The notes under the pieces were generated by a model. That model was not told the origin of the DNA. It worked only from the letters and a program-made list of their open reading frames with translations, and made no database searches. Positions 14,248-16,263 of a stretch of 16,263 nucleotides of DNA are shown in pieces. Within the stretch, counting starts at the first letter, position 1. Every line of letters starts with the position of its first letter. The stretch comes from Anaerolineae bacterium CG2_30_64_16 (GTDB lineage Bacteria; Chloroflexota; Anaerolineae; CG2-30-64-16). The stretch lies in the NCBI GenBank assembly GCA_001871755.1, contig MNXL01000274.1, positions 1-16,263 of the forward strand. The letters run 5' to 3'. The position numbers and the translations under genes are program-made.

Positions 14248-16263
14248 ATGCAGACAAAACTCAGCCGTATTTGTGATGCGATCATCGAGGCCGGGTGGCT
14301 TGCCGCCTTGATCGTCACCCCGCTCTTCTTCAACACTTCATCCAACCGCGTCTTTGAGCCGGATAAACTCCACCTGTTGCGTTCCATCGCGCTCATCATG
14401 GCAGTCGCGTGGGCCACCCAACTGCTGGATACCGGGTCGCGCGGGCGGGCTGACGGTTCTGCCGCGGGGTCGTCGCGCGGGCGTGGACTCTGGGACGCGA
14501 TCCGCGGCGCGCCCCTGGTTTTGCCGGCTTTGGCCCTGGTCGGCGCGTACCTGATCAGCACGGCGCTATCGGTGGTACCACATGTCAGCTTCTTCGGATC
14601 GTATGTGCGCATGCAGGGCACATTCACCTTCATCAGTTATGCGCTGATCTTCTTTATGGTGTTGACCCACGTGCGCGCACGGGCCCAGGTGAACCGGATT
14701 TTCTACACGATTATCCTGACGAGCCTGCCGATCGCGATCTATGCCATCATCCAGCACTACGGCCTGGATCCGTTGCCCTGGGGCGGAGACGTGCGTGAAC
14801 GCGTGGCGGCCAATATGGGCAACGCGATCTTTGTCGCCGCCTATCTGATCATGGCGCTGTTTCTCACGCTGGAGCGGCTCGTGGACAGCGTGGCCGCGCT
14901 CCTCAACGAGGAGCAAGGCACGACGGCCGATGCGTTGCGCGCCGGCGCGTACCTTTTTATCCTGGTCGTTCAACTGATTGCGATTATCTTTACGCAGAGC
15001 CGCGGCCCGTGGCTGGGGCTGGGCGCGGGTCTCTATGTGTTCGGGTTGATGGGCGTGCTGTTGCTGGGCCGCTGGGCCGCGCATCGCTCCCGCGGGCCGC
15101 GCTGGCTGGCCAGAGTCGTGCGGCCGGTCTGGGCCGGCATCATCGGGCTGACGATCGCGGGTATCGCGTTCCTGGTCGTGTTTAACTTGCCGAACAGCCC
15201 CCTGTCCAGTTTGCGCGGGCAGCGTTTCATCGGCCGCCTGGGCACGCTGATGAACACGACCGAAGGCACCAACGCCGTGCGCGCGTTGATCTGGGAAGGT
15301 GTGGTGGACATGATGTTGAAGCCGCACGCACCCATTCAACAGCCGGACGGCACGCCCGACCTGTGGAATCCCATCCGCCCCCTGGTCGGCTACGGCCCGG
15401 AATCCATGTGGGTGGCCTACAATCGCTTCTATCCACCGGATTTAGCCCATTACGAAGCCCGCAATGCTTCACCCGACCGATCCCACAACGAGACGTTTGA
15501 CGCCTTGGTGCGCACCGGGCTGCTCGGCTTCGGCATCCAGCTTTGGTTGTACGGGAGCATCTTCTACTATGCGCTGCGCTGGCTGGGGTTGATGGAGGGC
15601 CGCCGGCAACGCAATCTGTTCCTGGGATTGCTCACCTGCGGCGCGGCGTTGGGCGTGCTCGTGCCGGTGCTGGCTGACGGCAGCCTGCGCCTGGCGGGCA
15701 TCGGCCTGCCGGCCGGGCTGATCATCGGCTTGATCGTGTATGTGACGGTTGACCTGCTGTTGAAGCCGGCCGATAATCCATCAGCGACCGATGTCAGCCT
15801 CGGCGCGCCCCAATCGGCCGCCGGTGATGCGCGACGGCAATTGCTAATCCTGGCGCTCCTTGCCGCGATCATTGCCCATTTCGTGGAGATTCACTTCGGG
15901 ATCGCGATCGCCGCCACATTAACCACGTTTTGGACGTTGGCCGGGGTGCTGGTGGCGGTCGGATTGGGGTGGGTGGAGCGGGCTGAACCCGCGGCGCCGG
16001 GCCTGACCGCGGTTGCCGGTCCGGCTGCGGTTCGTAAAGTTGAAGCCGCACTATTCAAAGGCAAGCTCATTGTCATCTATGGTCCGCGTCAAGTGGGGAA
16101 AACCACGCTGGTCAAAGAGATCCTGTCCCGTTATCCTGATGACTCCCTTTATCTCAACTGCGATGAACCGGACGTGCGGGCCGCGCTGACCGAACAGACT
16201 TCTACCGCCCTGCGCGCCATGGTTGGCAGTCATAGGCTGGTGGTGATCGACGAGGCCCAGCGG
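14248..16263 (+). CDS. O-antigen ligase/polymerase-like membrane protein fused to an AAA_14 ATPase domain (incomplete)
   Basis: An uninterrupted frame of 672 codons runs from ATG 14248 to the window edge. Residues 1-575 are a polytopic membrane protein: hydrophobic segments near 15-30, 45-60, 88-108, 127-142, 152-170, 192-208, 232-248, 254-274, 295-312, 425-448, 456-475, 484-504, 531-545 and 556-575. The Wzy/WaaL-type signature is clear: FTQSRGPWLGLGAGLYVF (248-265), then an extracytoplasmic loop with LVGYGPESMW and PDRSHNETFDALVRTGLLG (409-427). From about residue 597 the sequence becomes KVEAALFKGKLIVIYGPRQV, with Walker A GPRQVGKT (612-619) and Walker B LVVIDEA (664-670), the N-terminal part of an AAA_14 ATPase. 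Such a fusion is not a known arrangement to me. It may be a real gene fusion, an insertion into the polymerase gene, or a chimeric assembly. Confidence 0.85.
   Translation, partial: MQTKLSRICDAIIEAGWLAALIVTPLFFNTSSNRVFEPDKLHLLRSIALIMAVAWATQLLDTGSRGRADGSAAGSSRGRGLWDAIRGAPLVLPALALVGAYLISTALSVVPHVSFFGSYVRMQGTFTFISYALIFFMVLTHVRARAQVNRIFYTIILTSLPIAIYAIIQHYGLDPLPWGGDVRERVAANMGNAIFVAAYLIMALFLTLERLVDSVAALLNEEQGTTADALRAGAYLFILVVQLIAIIFTQSRGPWLGLGAGLYVFGLMGVLLLGRWAAHRSRGPRWLARVVRPVWAGIIGLTIAGIAFLVVFNLPNSPLSSLRGQRFIGRLGTLMNTTEGTNAVRALIWEGVVDMMLKPHAPIQQPDGTPDLWNPIRPLVGYGPESMWVAYNRFYPPDLAHYEARNASPDRSHNETFDALVRTGLLGFGIQLWLYGSIFYYALRWLGLMEGRRQRNLFLGLLTCGAALGVLVPVLADGSLRLAGIGLPAGLIIGLIVYVTVDLLLKPADNPSATDVSLGAPQSAAGDARRQLLILALLAAIIAHFVEIHFGIAIAATLTTFWTLAGVLVAVGLGWVERAEPAAPGLTAVAGPAAVRKVEAALFKGKLIVIYGPRQVGKTTLVKEILSRYPDDSLYLNCDEPDVRAALTEQTSTALRAMVGSHRLVVIDEAQR
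16030..16263 (+). other. AAA_14 (DUF4143-type) ATPase segment, in frame at the end of the membrane protein
   Basis: The segment from about codon 597 reads like the beginning of a stand-alone AAA_14 protein minus its first ~15 residues: KGKLIVIYGPRQVGKTTLVK, YLNCDEPDVRAAL, TSTALRAMVG and RLVVIDEAQR. It follows a proline/alanine-rich linker (AEPAAPGLTAVAGPAAV, 579-595). The remaining ATPase and any DUF4143 domain lie outside the window. Confidence 0.8.

Noticed and set aside
14566..15339. 257-codon minus-strand open frame
   Set aside because: Antisense to the membrane polymerase-like gene; low-complexity Q/R/H-rich translation.

Overview
The window looks like a piece of a GC-rich bacterial chromosome, most likely a Chloroflexota (Anaerolineae/Caldilineae-like) genome. 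This assignment is an inference from three things: short dispersed repeats that also insert into coding sequence (a 24-nt insertion reading PSAGSGQA and 7-nt-period ATTGCAG and GCAATAC repeats), imperfect GGCTTTAGCCGGT-type hairpin repeats between genes, and an Uma2 gene next to GT4 glycosyltransferases. No rRNA, tRNA, CRISPR array or transposase was found.

Region 1 (1-9284, all on the minus strand, transcribed leftwards) is a tightly packed catabolic cluster. It appears to be driven by a strong sigma70-type promoter at 9256-9284. In order of transcription it holds a DeoR-family repressor, an aldo/keto reductase, a class III aminotransferase broken by an internal deletion plus frameshift, a Gfo/Idh/MocA oxidoreductase, an amidohydrolase-2 family hydrolase, a pyrrolysine-free MttB-family methyltransferase with a GTG start, a glutamate-1-semialdehyde-aminomutase-like aminotransferase, and an imidazolonepropionase-like amidohydrolase that runs off the left edge. 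The three gaps of 73-133 nt inside the cluster each hold an inverted or tandem repeat.

Region 2 (9168-9593) is a divergent regulatory region with back-to-back consensus promoters. The plus-strand promoter serves a uroporphyrinogen-decarboxylase (URO-D) family protein (9594-10718). URO-D-family enzymes and MttB-family proteins are the usual partners in corrinoid-dependent demethylation, so both sides of the divergent region plausibly serve one pathway, breakdown of a methylated amine or similar nitrogen compound. The substrate is unknown and no corrinoid carrier protein is visible here.

Region 3 (10719-16263, plus strand) is a cell-surface polysaccharide block: a GT4 glycosyltransferase carrying two repeat-derived insertions, an Uma2-family protein with its own promoter and a perfect Shine-Dalgarno, a second GT4 glycosyltransferase overlapping it by 4 nt, and an O-antigen ligase/polymerase-like membrane protein. 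In the last ~230 nt of the window this membrane protein continues in frame into an AAA_14 (DUF4143-type) ATPase domain with Walker A and Walker B motifs, an unusual junction that runs off the right edge.

Most compelling for follow-up: the polymerase-ATPase fusion, the makeup of the MttB/URO-D/amidohydrolase cluster, the URO-D-like start on the leftmost amidohydrolase, the broken aminotransferase, and several families of gene-invading short repeats.
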